Shown here in pieces: positions 9,749 through 18,386 of a DNA stretch of 64,000 bases. The DNA is from Leptolyngbya boryana PCC 6306. GTDB taxonomy: Bacteria; Cyanobacteriota; Cyanobacteriia; Leptolyngbyales; Leptolyngbyaceae. The stretch covers positions 5,908,577-5,972,576 of the forward strand of contig NZ_KB731324.1 in NCBI RefSeq assembly GCF_000353285.1, written 5' to 3'. Both the position numbers and the translations under genes were made by a program. Under the pieces are notes generated by a model, which made no database searches, was not told the origin of the DNA, and saw nothing but the letters and a program-made list of their open reading frames with translations. Within the stretch, counting starts at the first letter, position 1. Every line of letters begins with the position of its first letter.

Positions 9749-10180
9749 TTAGAGCCATTTACCTCCACGGAATCGCCAGCGTGGAAAGAAAATTCGCATC
9801 AGGCTCTGAGAGGCAATAAACACTGTGAGCCAAACAAGACTGTAATGGAAAATGAAGATACCCACCTCGATCGGGATGCTCTCAACTCCAGGCAAAGCGA
9901 TGTCCAGTCCATTCAACACAAAGAGCAGAAAGAGTCCTTCCCAGATTCCTGCAAGCAACTGAAAACTCGCGGGCCAATCCCGATCCCAGCGAAATTTTTG
10001 AATTCTGTCGTACAGAACATCCCAGCCTAATCCCAGAATTGCGATCCACATCAGAATCCCAAGGTAATTACCCGATGGCTCGACTAGTATGCCTAGGGAG
10101 AAGGGAAGAGTGACGAACACCCCGATCGTAAATAACAGCAGAATGCGAGTTTGCCATCGACCAAAGAGCGTTGGGGTCAT
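9749..10180 (-). CDS. Small four-helix membrane protein, probable antiporter partner
   Basis: A 143-residue protein with about four hydrophobic segments (residues 11-32, 38-54, 71-95, 104-130) and a basic C-terminus (FFPRWRFRGGKWL). I do not recognise the family. Its stop directly abuts the antiporter start, so the two are probably made together and may act together (inference from context only). Confidence 0.65.
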   Translation of the reverse strand: MTPTLFGRWQTRILLLFTIGVFVTLPFSLGILVEPSGNYLGILMWIAILGLGWDVLYDRIQKFRWDRDWPASFQLLAGIWEGLFLLFVLNGLDIALPGVESIPIEVGIFIFHYSLVWLTVFIASQSLMRIFFPRWRFRGGKWL

Positions 10181-10272
10181 AGGTAGGCTTTCGTTTCCAG
10201 GATGAATAAGAGCATCATATCCGCTACACCCAGTGCTTTCTGCCTAAATTGATAGATTGATTTACAAACAAA

Positions 10273-10305
10273 AACCTGGCTCGATCGAACAAATCGAGCC
10301 AGGTT
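10273..10305 (-). terminator. Terminator hairpin behind adk
   Basis: A perfect 13-bp stem (AACCTGGCTCGAT / ATCGAGCCAGGTT) with a 7-base loop, followed on the minus strand by TTTGTTTGT. It closes the secY-adk unit. Confidence 0.75.
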
Positions 10306-10322
10306 CATTTCATCAAACAAAG

Positions 10323-10874
10323 CTAAGCGACAACCTGATTTAATGCTGCAGCGACTTCATCCATCGATTGATCACCATTGACTGTGACCAACTTCTGCTG
10401 AGACTCATAGTAGCTAATCAAGGGTGCAGTCTGCTCTCGATAGACTTCTAGACGACGACGAATTGTTTCTTCGTTATCATCCTTCCGACCCCGGCTCAAA
10501 AGCCGAACCAGCAGTACCGGATCTGGAACATCAAAATTCACCACTCGATCGCAGCCTTGATGTAACTCACTCAGCAAGGCATCTAAGAACTCAGCCTGTG
10601 CCACATTGCGAGGAAATCCATCTAAAATCCAGCCCGATTGTGCATCCGGCTTGCTCAGACGTTCCCGAATCAAATCAATCACTAACTGATCCGGAACTAA
10701 TTCCCCGCGATCCATATAGCCTTGAGCCTGCACACCGAGCGACGTTTTCGCAGCCACGGACTCCCGGAGAATATCTCCAGTCGAGATATGCGGAATCTGA
10801 TGAGCATCCGCCAAAAACTTGGATTGAGTCCCTTTTCCGGCTCCAGGAGGTCCTACAAAAATCAGTCGCGCCAC
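10323..10874 (-). CDS. adk: Adenylate kinase, short form
   Basis: Catalyses ATP + AMP = 2 ADP. It has 183 residues; the P-loop GPPGAGKGT is at residues 8-16, with the AMP-site segment [10 protein letters not shown] and the DGFPRN motif. The LID region is the short type ([15 protein letters not shown]), hence the short length. The start is GTG, sharing one base with the secY stop (TAGTG), which indicates coupled translation. Confidence 0.96.
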   Translation of the reverse strand: MARLIFVGPPGAGKGTQSKFLADAHQIPHISTGDILRESVAAKTSLGVQAQGYMDRGELVPDQLVIDLIRERLSKPDAQSGWILDGFPRNVAQAEFLDALLSELHQGCDRVVNFDVPDPVLLVRLLSRGRKDDNEETIRRRLEVYREQTAPLISYYESQQKLVTVNGDQSMDEVAAALNQVVA

Positions 10875-12178
10875 TATTGTTTCACCATTCCTTCATAACG
10901 TTGAGAGATCACATATGTCTGGATCTGTTTAGCAGTGTCGATCGCGACCCCGACCAAAATCAACAATGAAGTCGCCCCAAAGCCTTGGAAAACCTTAACA
11001 GGCGTAGCATTTTCGATAATCGAAGGCACGATCGCCACGATTCCTAAGAAGATAGCACCTAAGAAGGTCAAACGATTCAGTACGCCCTCAATGTACTCCG
11101 TGGTTGCATTCCCCGGACGAATCCCCGGAATACTCGATCCCATTTTTTTCAAGTTCTTCGCCATATCATCCGGCTGCATAATCAGCGACGCATAGAAAAA
11201 GCTAAAGAACAGAATCAGCACAAAGTACAGCAAGTTATGCCAAATCGAAGCCGGACCTAAATATTTGCCAATGAAGTTTGCCAGATCTGCATTATTAAAC
11301 GATTGGGCAATAATCACCGGAATCGTCAACACGGTCGAGGCAAAAATGATCGGCATTACACCGCCTTGGTTGAGGCGTAAGGGCAGATAACTGCTTCTTT
11401 CCATCATGACGCGTCGTCCAACTTGCCGACGCGCTGAAATGATCGGAATCCGTCTTGTCCCTTCCTGAACGAAGACAATCCCAACCACCATTGCCAGGAA
11501 GACCAGCAGGAGAATTACGACACTACTGACGACTGCGCGATCGCCCGTTTGCGCTAAGTCGAATGCCTGACCTAATGTATTCGGCAAAGTGGCAACAATG
11601 TTCAAGAAAATCAACAGGGAAGCACCGTTACCAATACCGCGTTCGGTGATCAGTTCGCCTGCCCACATGACAAACATAGAGCCAGCCGTCAACGCCAACA
11701 CGGTTTCTACAACGAACATGGGACTCCAGCTTTCAGCGAACGGTCGTAATAACCCGATCGTTAAAAGCGTACTTTGCACCACAGCCCACCCGGCGGACAC
11801 ATAGCGGGTAATCTGGGAAATCTTCCGCCGACCTGCCTCGCCTTCATTCTTCTGCAAGTCTTCTAGAGAAGGAATCGCAGCCGTGAGCAGTTGAATAATA
11901 ATCGAGGCGTTAATGAAGGGAAGAATCCCTAGGGCAAATAGACCCAAGGTTCTCAAACCGCCCCCGGCGAATAAGTCTACAAAACTCAGCGCACTATTGC
12001 TTTGAATCGCTTGTGAAAAGGCGGCTCGATCGATACCGGGAAGCGGGATAAAAATTCCCAGTCGAACGAACACCAAAAGCCCGATCGTTACCAGTATTCG
12101 TCCCCGCAATCCAGCCGCCTGTGCCATTTGAGCAAAGGTTTCCTGGGCGGTGGGCGTTCTATCTCGACTCTCGACCAT
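10874..12178 (-). CDS. secY: Preprotein translocase subunit SecY
   Basis: Channel subunit of the Sec translocon. It has 434 residues from ATG 12178 and ten membrane helices; the plug-region motif [10 protein letters not shown] is near residue 40, and there are typical loops ([28 protein letters not shown]). The frame opens at 12202, but the family start [15 protein letters not shown] and the GAGGAA ribosome binding site favour 12178. It is followed by adk as usual, but no ribosomal protein gene precedes it: the next gene upstream is divergent. Confidence 0.95.
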   Translation of the reverse strand: MVESRDRTPTAQETFAQMAQAAGLRGRILVTIGLLVFVRLGIFIPLPGIDRAAFSQAIQSNSALSFVDLFAGGGLRTLGLFALGILPFINASIIIQLLTAAIPSLEDLQKNEGEAGRRKISQITRYVSAGWAVVQSTLLTIGLLRPFAESWSPMFVVETVLALTAGSMFVMWAGELITERGIGNGASLLIFLNIVATLPNTLGQAFDLAQTGDRAVVSSVVILLLVFLAMVVGIVFVQEGTRRIPIISARRQVGRRVMMERSSYLPLRLNQGGVMPIIFASTVLTIPVIIAQSFNNADLANFIGKYLGPASIWHNLLYFVLILFFSFFYASLIMQPDDMAKNLKKMGSSIPGIRPGNATTEYIEGVLNRLTFLGAIFLGIVAIVPSIIENATPVKVFQGFGATSLLILVGVAIDTAKQIQTYVISQRYEGMVKQ

Positions 12179-12393
12179 ATAAGGAATTCCTCGTGACAGC
12201 AATTTGGATTTGCGGACTCTGCCCCCAAATCCAAGTTGAATAAAGTTAGTTTTATGCGCTTTTTTAGCCCAAGTTGAGCCGCCAAAACGACGAACATCCT
12301 ATATTTTAGCGGTTCAAGCGTGAAGGTTGACGATGAATCCATCCAGCTAAGCGAGAATTTCAATTCGACGCATCACCGAATCTGGCAACCGCT

Positions 12394-12449
12394 AAACCCC
12401 GATCGCGAATTTCCAGCTATTAATTATCCCGGTATCATTTGCGATCGCA
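12394..12449. repeat. 56-bp direct repeat, copy 1 (detached subtilase 3' end)
   Basis: Matches 13805-13860 at 53 of 56 positions. On the minus strand it reads as the last codons of the subtilase gene (AIANDTGIINSWKFAIGV, then TAG), but no protease gene is attached here. See the finding on this repeat. Confidence 0.85.
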
Positions 12450-12506
12450 AAATAATTTCGAGCGAACCTATTTTCTATTAGAGTAAAAAAATAGTATTAA
12501 ATCGAT

Positions 12507-12866
12507 ATGATTGAGATTATTCGGACTCGTGCAACTTCTGAGCAAATGACTGCAATGCTAGAAGAACTGGGTATCTATGTTAAGTTGGCAGTGGATGTAG
12601 AGCAAGGAATACTGGCAGGAGGCGGAGAACTTCATGCAGATTGCGAGAGAGTTTTACTGAGAGATGGAAGCCGACAATCCGACCTTTGGGGAGCGGATTG
12701 GTATCCATTTAGCCAGACCATTGGGTATGAGTCGATTATCAATATCCGAGCGAGTGCAAATAATCGTTCGATGCAAGTAGAAGATCCGAACATTCGATCG
12801 CAGATTGATGAAATTGTTTATCGATTATTGGGTGGTGTGCAATGGGAATCAACTGGGATGCTTTAA
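12507..12866 (+). CDS. DUF5674 family protein
   Basis: A 119-residue soluble protein that fits the DUF5674 pattern: MIEIIRTRATSEQMTAML at the start, GILAGGGELHADCERVLL in the middle, then SRQSDLWGADWYP and INIRASANNRSMQVEDP. The function is unknown. The frame of the next gene overlaps its end by 25 bases. Confidence 0.75.
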   Translation: MIEIIRTRATSEQMTAMLEELGIYVKLAVDVEQGILAGGGELHADCERVLLRDGSRQSDLWGADWYPFSQTIGYESIINIRASANNRSMQVEDPNIRSQIDEIVYRLLGGVQWESTGML

Positions 12867-13192
12867 AGCAACGTTACCTGCAAACAAATCGTGCGGCTCA
12901 GTTGGAAAGTATCACGCTGAATTTGACCAGAATTCAAACCCTGGCAAATAGTGGCGAGGATGGACAGGTCGCACGGCATTTGGTGCGAGAGAGCCAGTAT
13001 TTAATTGAATGGACAGTACCCACGATCGATTTAGAAACTGATTTTCAGATTGCAACTGAACTCGTTGATCTTCAACGTCAGTTAAGCGAGTGGAAATTAG
13101 ATTGGGACAAGATTTGGGAAAGCGATCGTGCTTCTCTAGGAAGATTGGCGCAGCAGTGGAGCGATCGACTCCAGATTTGCGTAGCGCATTAG
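12842..13192 (+). CDS. Conserved hypothetical protein coupled to DUF5674
   Basis: A 116-residue acidic protein, mostly helical by appearance (LESITLNLTRIQTLANSG; ELVDLQRQLSEWKLDWDKIW), rich in Trp and Gln. I do not recognise a domain. The start ATG 12842 lies inside the end of the DUF5674 gene, so the pair is probably cotranslated and may act as partners (inference from overlap). Confidence 0.65.
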   Translation: MGINWDALKQRYLQTNRAAQLESITLNLTRIQTLANSGEDGQVARHLVRESQYLIEWTVPTIDLETDFQIATELVDLQRQLSEWKLDWDKIWESDRASLGRLAQQWSDRLQICVAH

Positions 13193-13285
13193 GGTAGACC
13201 TCAATAATGGTTTAGTTTTTTGCCCTACAAAACACACTATGAGATTGCTGCAACTAGGCTACAAACAGCACTAATTCTTCATGCA

Positions 13286-13391
13286 AAACACTCAGATACA
13301 AGGCTCTTTTGCATCGTCTGAAGTGTTGCAAATTCAGACGAAATTACTGCACTCAGATGGATCGGCTTTCTCTAATGCTGAGTGTTTTTTT
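13286..13391 (+). ncRNA. Candidate structured RNA with a terminator and competing stems
   Basis: AAACACTCAG (13286-13295) and CTGAGTGTTT (13378-13387) can form a 10-bp outer stem followed by a seven-T run (13385-13391). A second copy of CACTCAGAT (13350-13358) can instead pair locally with CTGAGTG as an ordinary terminator. Inside, TCGTCTGAA/TTCAGACGA (13314-13341) is a perfect 9-bp stem that excludes TTTGCA/TGCAAA (13308-13332). The boundaries are the outermost pairing bases; no promoter was identified. It could be an sRNA or a leader. Confidence 0.4.
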
Positions 13392-13535
13392 ACACGTTAT
13401 ACTTAGAACAACTTACAAAGCCCCTGCATTTCTGATGTTGAGAATGACTGCAATTCCTTGCCTTTCAAAGTTGCATAACTATCAACAGTTACTTTCAAGA
13501 ATGTTAACCGCTCTTAATTAGGAGAAAAGAAAGTC

Positions 13536-13703
13536 ATGGGCTTCAAACCAAAACGTGTTGTCAAAGGTGTTGTCAAAGGGGCGAGAGTTTTTACTAAAGC
13601 TGCTCCTCCTGCCTGTCTAGTCGCCGAGATTATATTTCCGCCATCAAGAGCTATAACAACACCAATCAGAGCTGCGGCAAAACTTGGGAAGGGTTTCCTA
13701 TAG
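13536..13703 (+). CDS. Small basic 55-residue peptide
   Basis: An open frame beginning MGFKPKRVVKGVVKGARVFT, basic and amphipathic, with a Pro-Pro-Ala-Cys turn and C-terminal KLGKGFL. AGGAG lies about ten bases upstream and an 11-bp terminator follows, so it looks like a real monocistronic gene. I recognise no family. The lysine/glycine-rich, membrane-interacting look would fit a small membrane-associated or antimicrobial-type peptide, but this is speculation. Confidence 0.5.
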   Translation: MGFKPKRVVKGVVKGARVFTKAAPPACLVAEIIFPPSRAITTPIRAAAKLGKGFL

Positions 13704-13737
13704 CCGCCATTCACTCCGATTTTTGCCAAATTAGCTG

Positions 13738-13764
13738 AAGGGTGAAGATATGTTCTTCACCCTT
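13738..13764 (+). terminator. Terminator behind the 55-residue ORF
   Basis: A perfect 11-bp stem AAGGGTGAAGA / TCTTCACCCTT with a 5-base loop, followed by TTACTTT. Confidence 0.7.
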
Positions 13765-13802
13765 TTACTTTCCATATTTAGGTATGTTCTTTAACTGCCA
13801 AA

Positions 13803-15896
13803 TCAAACCCCGATCGCTAATTTCCAGCTATTGATAATCCCGGTATCATTTGCGATCGCATCGACCACTCGCAACTGCCAACGCCCTTGTACTGGCTGTC
13901 CTAGCATTCTTCTCAACGGCGGTGTCGTTTGCAGAGAATAAGTTCGATTCAGCACCGTCTGCCGTCCGAGCGTGCGACCTTGGAGTAACGTTTCGCTGCC
14001 TGAAGGCGAAACTAAACTGACTTCAATATCACCCAGGAAATCGTGTGTAATGTTGACGGTGACTTGAATATCTTTGATCGTTGCAAACTCGTTGATCTGA
14101 ATTTCGCTCGCAATTCCAACCGAGCTATTGTCAGGAATCATCACCATCTTGCTATTCTCAACCACCAGCGATCGCGCAACCGTTAACGAGACTCTTCTCG
14201 CGATCGCGGCTTGAGTTGCTTTCGCCGCATTAACTTTCCCATAGCCAAACCAATCACAGCGACCGCTCGCTTCATACGTTCCTTTGCGCAGTCCAAACTG
14301 CGGATCTGGATCTGGATCAACAATCTTATCGGCGGTTTGTTGCAAGATTTGACGCACTTCTTGAGCCGTCAGATCTGGATTTGCAGACAGTACTAATGCA
14401 GCAACGCCTGCAACCAAAGGGCAAGCACTCGACGTTCCACCAAATCCGTAAGTAAAATCGCCCGTATCATAGCCCTCGTTTCCTCGTCGATCGGCAGTGA
14501 CAATCCCCAAACCGCGCAGTGCAGTCCGAACTTCTGGAGGCGTTGCCACATACCCAATTCCCGGCAGTCCCATTCCGGGAGGAGCATTGTTACTCGGCGC
14601 ACACACTGAAATTTCAGCCCCCCAGTTACTATAGGCTGCTTTCTTATTCAAGCTAGTAGAAGCCGAAACCGCGATCACGTCAGGATGCACAGTAAAACCA
14701 CCTAACCAACTCGTCCTACCGCTAATTGCATTGTTCCGCCAGCCCGATTCATTAATGGTTCCATTGGTTGGACGATTGGCATTTCCGGCGGCGAAGACAA
14801 TTACACAGCCTTTTCCGTCCCGCCCTTCGGTCGCAGCACGAGTAATTGCTGCTCTTTGGCGCAAAGATAACGGATAGTAAACAGCACTCGGTCCCCAACT
14901 GCAAGAAATGACTGAAGCACCTCGATCGACGGCCCAACCAAATAAATCCTCGATCGTTTGATCATCCAAAAATCCCGTTGTCCGAATCGGCATCAAAGCA
15001 CAGCCCGGAGCCGCTCCCACTGTCCCAAATCCATTCTCTTCAGCGACCGCAACGCCTGCACAAGAAGTGCCATGATCTTCACCCAAGTCGTCTGGTGCCG
15101 GATTAAAGTCTCTGCCCTTAAAGTCCCTCGGCGCAACAACCTTACCCAAGCCTTGAAAGTCAGGATGACCCAGATCAATGGCATCATCCATCACAGCAAC
15201 CACAATCGATCGACTTCCACGTGTAATATCCCAAGCTTGCTCAGCAAATACATGTGCTCCAGTTGCCAGATCTTGCCCGCCTGAATGATTCAGATGCCAT
15301 TGCTTTGAATACAGCGAATCTTTGGGGCGATAATGCGCTTGCTGGCGAACAATGATATTAGGTTCGGCAGTAAGAATCTCCGATCGCGAAATGAGACGAT
15401 TTGTAATTTTCAGCGGATTCTCTTTTGAATCTGCGGTCAGTTGAAACACGAAAGTATTTGGAATTCCTGCAATCTGTTTCACCTGTTCTAAACCAAATTC
15501 CTGGGCGATCGCGCTCATCGTTTCAGCTTTGACAGCAGGATCAAATTGAATCGTAATTTGATTCGTCACATAAAGTTGAGAACCAGGGCTACCCTGAACC
15601 TGATAAACATGACTCGCATAGTTCACCTGAGCATCAGAGCGAACTTGATTTAAGACTTGATCTTTTTGTGCCGGATCGACAATAAATTCTGTCAATTGAG
15701 GAGGAGCCGCACCCGGGTTGATCTGGACTGGAACTTTATTCACCAGATCCCAAGCCTGCTGTTTAGAAGTCGCATTCACTGCAAAGCGATCGTCTAATTT
15801 TTCAACCAGTAATTCTTCTCCACCGCGTTGTAGAATTTTGCCGCGATTCTCATCAGGAATACTGGCATTTCCTTGAGGGGTAGATGCGTTCGTCAT
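13803..15896 (-). CDS. Subtilisin-like serine protease (S8) with C-terminal P-domain
   Basis: A 697-residue protease. The catalytic triad motifs are visible: Asp in VAVMDDAIDLGHPDF (about residue 237), His in EDHGTSCAGVA (about 275) and Ser in GGTSSACP (about 489). Residues 590-697 form a proprotein-convertase P-domain, an eight-strand jelly roll ending NDTGIINSWKLAIGV. An N-terminal propeptide-like region precedes the catalytic domain, but there is no clear signal peptide. ATG 15896 has GGAGAA upstream; the frame opens at 15920. The last 56 bases are duplicated at 12394-12449. Confidence 0.9.
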   Translation of the reverse strand: MTNASTPQGNASIPDENRGKILQRGGEELLVEKLDDRFAVNATSKQQAWDLVNKVPVQINPGAAPPQLTEFIVDPAQKDQVLNQVRSDAQVNYASHVYQVQGSPGSQLYVTNQITIQFDPAVKAETMSAIAQEFGLEQVKQIAGIPNTFVFQLTADSKENPLKITNRLISRSEILTAEPNIIVRQQAHYRPKDSLYSKQWHLNHSGGQDLATGAHVFAEQAWDITRGSRSIVVAVMDDAIDLGHPDFQGLGKVVAPRDFKGRDFNPAPDDLGEDHGTSCAGVAVAEENGFGTVGAAPGCALMPIRTTGFLDDQTIEDLFGWAVDRGASVISCSWGPSAVYYPLSLRQRAAITRAATEGRDGKGCVIVFAAGNANRPTNGTINESGWRNNAISGRTSWLGGFTVHPDVIAVSASTSLNKKAAYSNWGAEISVCAPSNNAPPGMGLPGIGYVATPPEVRTALRGLGIVTADRRGNEGYDTGDFTYGFGGTSSACPLVAGVAALVLSANPDLTAQEVRQILQQTADKIVDPDPDPQFGLRKGTYEASGRCDWFGYGKVNAAKATQAAIARRVSLTVARSLVVENSKMVMIPDNSSVGIASEIQINEFATIKDIQVTVNITHDFLGDIEVSLVSPSGSETLLQGRTLGRQTVLNRTYSLQTTPPLRRMLGQPVQGRWQLRVVDAIANDTGIINSWKLAIGV
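13805..13860. repeat. 56-bp direct repeat, copy 2 (end of the subtilase gene)
   Basis: The 3' end of the S8 protease gene, 53/56 identical to 12394-12449 and in the same orientation. The two copies bracket the DUF5674 pair, the structured RNA and the 55-residue ORF. Confidence 0.85.
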
Positions 15897-16045
15897 GGCG
15901 CTGTTCTCCAACGGTTTCACTGATTCAATTTCAATTGTCGCTCACTGAATTTCGCGACTGCTTTACGGTTTTTAACCTCAACGATTCGGGAATCTTGAGA
16001 TTAGCTTGTATCTGACATATATATGTGCCTGTTCACAGGAAATCT

Positions 16046-16330
16046 ATGAAATCTAATCGCTATCAAGTGCTGTGTAGCTTGGCAGTGTCCTCCATGATAC
16101 TCTCGCTTTTTACAGCCTGTTCATCTTCTTCGACACAGAACTGCCAGCCCAATGCTCAAGGATATCTTCCTCCCGGATGCTCACCGACAGGCGGAAGTTA
16201 TTCAGGCGGGAGTTCTTCAGGTAGCTCCTATCGTTCTGGCGGAAGTAGCTCGTCTGGAAGCCGCGTGTCTAGTCCAGCTTCCGGCCGGAGTGGATTTGGC
16301 AGCTTCGGTGGAGGTCGTTCTGGAGGATGA
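16046..16330 (+). CDS. Ser/Gly-rich lipoprotein ending in Gly-Gly
   Basis: A 94-residue protein. The signal peptide ends in a lipobox, SLFTAC, so the cysteine near residue 25 should be lipidated. The rest is low-complexity Ser/Gly with a short Cys-containing segment (NCQPNAQGYLPPGC), ending FGSFGGGRSGG. The start is ATG 16046 with AGGAAA upstream; the frame opens at GTG 16025. The stop overlaps the next start as ATGA, so it is translationally coupled to the ATP-grasp enzyme. It resembles in arrangement, not clearly in sequence, the DUF1190 proteins paired with such enzymes in enterobacteria. Confidence 0.8.
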   Translation: MKSNRYQVLCSLAVSSMILSLFTACSSSSTQNCQPNAQGYLPPGCSPTGGSYSGGSSSGSSYRSGGSSSSGSRVSSPASGRSGFGSFGGGRSGG

Positions 16331-17577
16331 GTAGTTTATTTACTGGAACAGAGCGCGATCGTCTCTTCCGCCAACTTCAAATGCCTTGGTACAACCTCGT
16401 TCCAAACGCTGGCGTTTCGCTAGAACCGTATGCGCTGTATCACTGTCATCCCGTTTCACAACAACAAATTTCTCGGATGAAAGATGCAGCAGAACGAGTT
16501 GGCACTGTGCTGAGTCATCTCTGGTCAGTAATTCGTGGATTTGATGAAGAAACCTTGCTCGAATATGGATTTCCAGAAGAAACCGTTCGAGTGATCAAAT
16601 TTGATGGATTGCCGCCGTTTTGTATGCGGCTCGATTGGTGCTGGAACGAACAAGAAGAAGTTTATAAAGTCATTGAAGCGAATGTCCAAACCCCGAGTTT
16701 TTGGTTTGAATGTTTAGAAGGCAACACAAAAGTTGCAGAACATTTTGGATTCAAGCCTGCTGAAACTCAGATTCAACCTGTTCTCAGAAATTCAATTAAT
16801 CAAGCGATTAAACGCGCTGCAAATTGGTTAGGGAAATCCCTCGATCGCTGTAACATTGCGATGACCACGCTGGACAATCCCGAAGATATGGGAACGATGC
16901 GCTGGCTAAGCAAATTTGTCGATCAACCGCATCAGGTCTTTGAGATTGAACAACTTCGTATTAAAGATCATCAATACTTGTTTAACGAGAGATCAGGAGA
17001 AGCGATCGACATTTTATTTATGTGGTATCCGGTCGAATGGGCAATTTTCGATCGCGATCCAAATGGTCAAGAACTGTGGTCAGCGCTAGAAGAATTGATT
17101 CTTAAAAGAAAGCTAGTGATCGTCAATTTTGCATCTGCTTTTGCATTGCAGCCAAAAAGTATTTTCGCTTTAATTACCGATTTGGGATTAGATTTCTTCT
17201 CTCCAGAACAGGCTGAAACCGTCTTTGATTTGTTTCCAAAAACAGTTCAAACTTCTGAAGAAATGGGTGACACTTACTTTGGAAAACCTGTATTTGGCAG
17301 ACAAGGAGAAGGATGTTTTTCCGTAATTGCAGGGGAAATCAGTGACCAAAGCCCCAATCAAGATCCTTGGTACACCGATCAATTTTATGTCTATCAGGAA
17401 CTCTTGAAATTTCCGACGATCGACCTTGCGAATAAAGAGATGACCGCCTTATGGAGTACCTGGTTATTTAACGATGGAACGGATCATTTTGTTCCCGCCG
17501 GAATCGGACTTCGTGTTTCAGAAGGCAAAATAACCGATGACTATTCTTATTGGTGTCCAATCGGAATTGCGAACTAA
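16327..17577 (+). CDS. Glutathionylspermidine synthase-family ATP-grasp ligase
   Basis: A 416-residue member of the GSP_synth family (C-N ligases that form an amide from a peptide carboxylate and an amine with ATP). Visible motifs are DWCWNEQEEVYKVIEANVQT (near residue 108), VDILFMWYPVEW-like ATP-grasp core segments and the nucleotide-binding loop FGKPVFGRQGEGCFSV (near residue 318). It lacks the amidase half of true glutathionylspermidine synthase, like E. coli YgiC and YjfC. It overlaps the upstream lipoprotein gene by 4 bases. The real substrate is unknown; the lipoprotein's C-terminus is an attractive candidate. Confidence 0.85.
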   Translation: MSSLFTGTERDRLFRQLQMPWYNLVPNAGVSLEPYALYHCHPVSQQQISRMKDAAERVGTVLSHLWSVIRGFDEETLLEYGFPEETVRVIKFDGLPPFCMRLDWCWNEQEEVYKVIEANVQTPSFWFECLEGNTKVAEHFGFKPAETQIQPVLRNSINQAIKRAANWLGKSLDRCNIAMTTLDNPEDMGTMRWLSKFVDQPHQVFEIEQLRIKDHQYLFNERSGEAIDILFMWYPVEWAIFDRDPNGQELWSALEELILKRKLVIVNFASAFALQPKSIFALITDLGLDFFSPEQAETVFDLFPKTVQTSEEMGDTYFGKPVFGRQGEGCFSVIAGEISDQSPNQDPWYTDQFYVYQELLKFPTIDLANKEMTALWSTWLFNDGTDHFVPAGIGLRVSEGKITDDYSYWCPIGIAN

Positions 17578-17683
17578 ATCGGACGAACTTTTGGATTTTT
17601 TTTACTTCATTTGAAAAAGGATTCTTCAGTGATAAGATCCGAGAGTTCCAAGTTGTCCTATTAAAAACATTCTGCAATTATTC

Positions 17684-18280
17684 ATGGCTCATCTGAGAAC
17701 GATTCAACCTCTTTCCATCTCTGGCATTCTTTCGCTCTCAATGCTTGCAGGTGTGATGTTTGCGGCTCCTGCTGTCCAAGCACAGACTCCCAAACCTGCA
17801 CCCGGAGCAGGTCAGCCCCGTCCCATCGATCTGACTGATCCAAATGTGGTGCGCCCGACCGCGACCCAGGGTGAAGGGGGTGTTCTGAGTTTACAGGGTG
17901 GGCAAAAGCTCATGAATGAAGCTGAGCAAGCGATTCGATCGCAGAATATGCCTTTGGCGGTGAAAAAGCTGCAAGAAGCTCGCCAAGTCTACAATCAGTT
18001 GTCCAACTTCCACCAAGATTTGGCAGCTAGCTTTTCTGGGATTGATACTCGTGTCGCAGATAGCCAGCGGAAAAAAGCGTTGGAGACAGCACAATTACGA
18101 GATCAAGCAACCTATCGCTTGGCGGTAGCGCATCGGGCAATGAATCAGCCTGAATTGGCTGTGCCTTTGTTAGTGCAAATTATCCGTAGCCAACAACCGA
18201 CGCGGGATTTGGGCAAACAAGCTTATCAACAACTGCAAGAACTCGGCTTTGTTGATCCGCCTCAAAGTGCGGGTCAGTAA
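17684..18280 (+). CDS. Exported TPR-like helical protein
   Basis: A 198-residue protein with a signal peptide (hydrophobic core ILSLSMLAGVMFAAP, cleavage near VQAQ), a Pro-rich stretch, and then helices typical of tetratricopeptide arrays: LMNEAEQAIRSQNMPLAVKK and LRDQATYRLAVAHRAMNQPE. It is probably periplasmic and of unknown partner. It is monocistronic, ending at the shared terminator 18314-18346. Confidence 0.7.
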   Translation: MAHLRTIQPLSISGILSLSMLAGVMFAAPAVQAQTPKPAPGAGQPRPIDLTDPNVVRPTATQGEGGVLSLQGGQKLMNEAEQAIRSQNMPLAVKKLQEARQVYNQLSNFHQDLAASFSGIDTRVADSQRKKALETAQLRDQATYRLAVAHRAMNQPELAVPLLVQIIRSQQPTRDLGKQAYQQLQELGFVDPPQSAGQ

Positions 18281-18313
18281 AATCAGCAGAGCAAATTTTG
18301 TTCAAAGCTAAAT

Positions 18314-18346
18314 AAAGCCGTGATGATCGACGATCGTCACGGCTTT
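18314..18346. terminator. Bidirectional terminator hairpin
   Basis: Arms AAAGCCGTGA (18314-18323) and TCACGGCTTT (18337-18346), with further pairing inside. It lies between the convergent TPR-like gene and the autotransporter remnant. Confidence 0.75.
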
Positions 18347-18386
18347 AATCTTGATCTACGCGATCTTCCTAAAGAATGTCCTGAAA

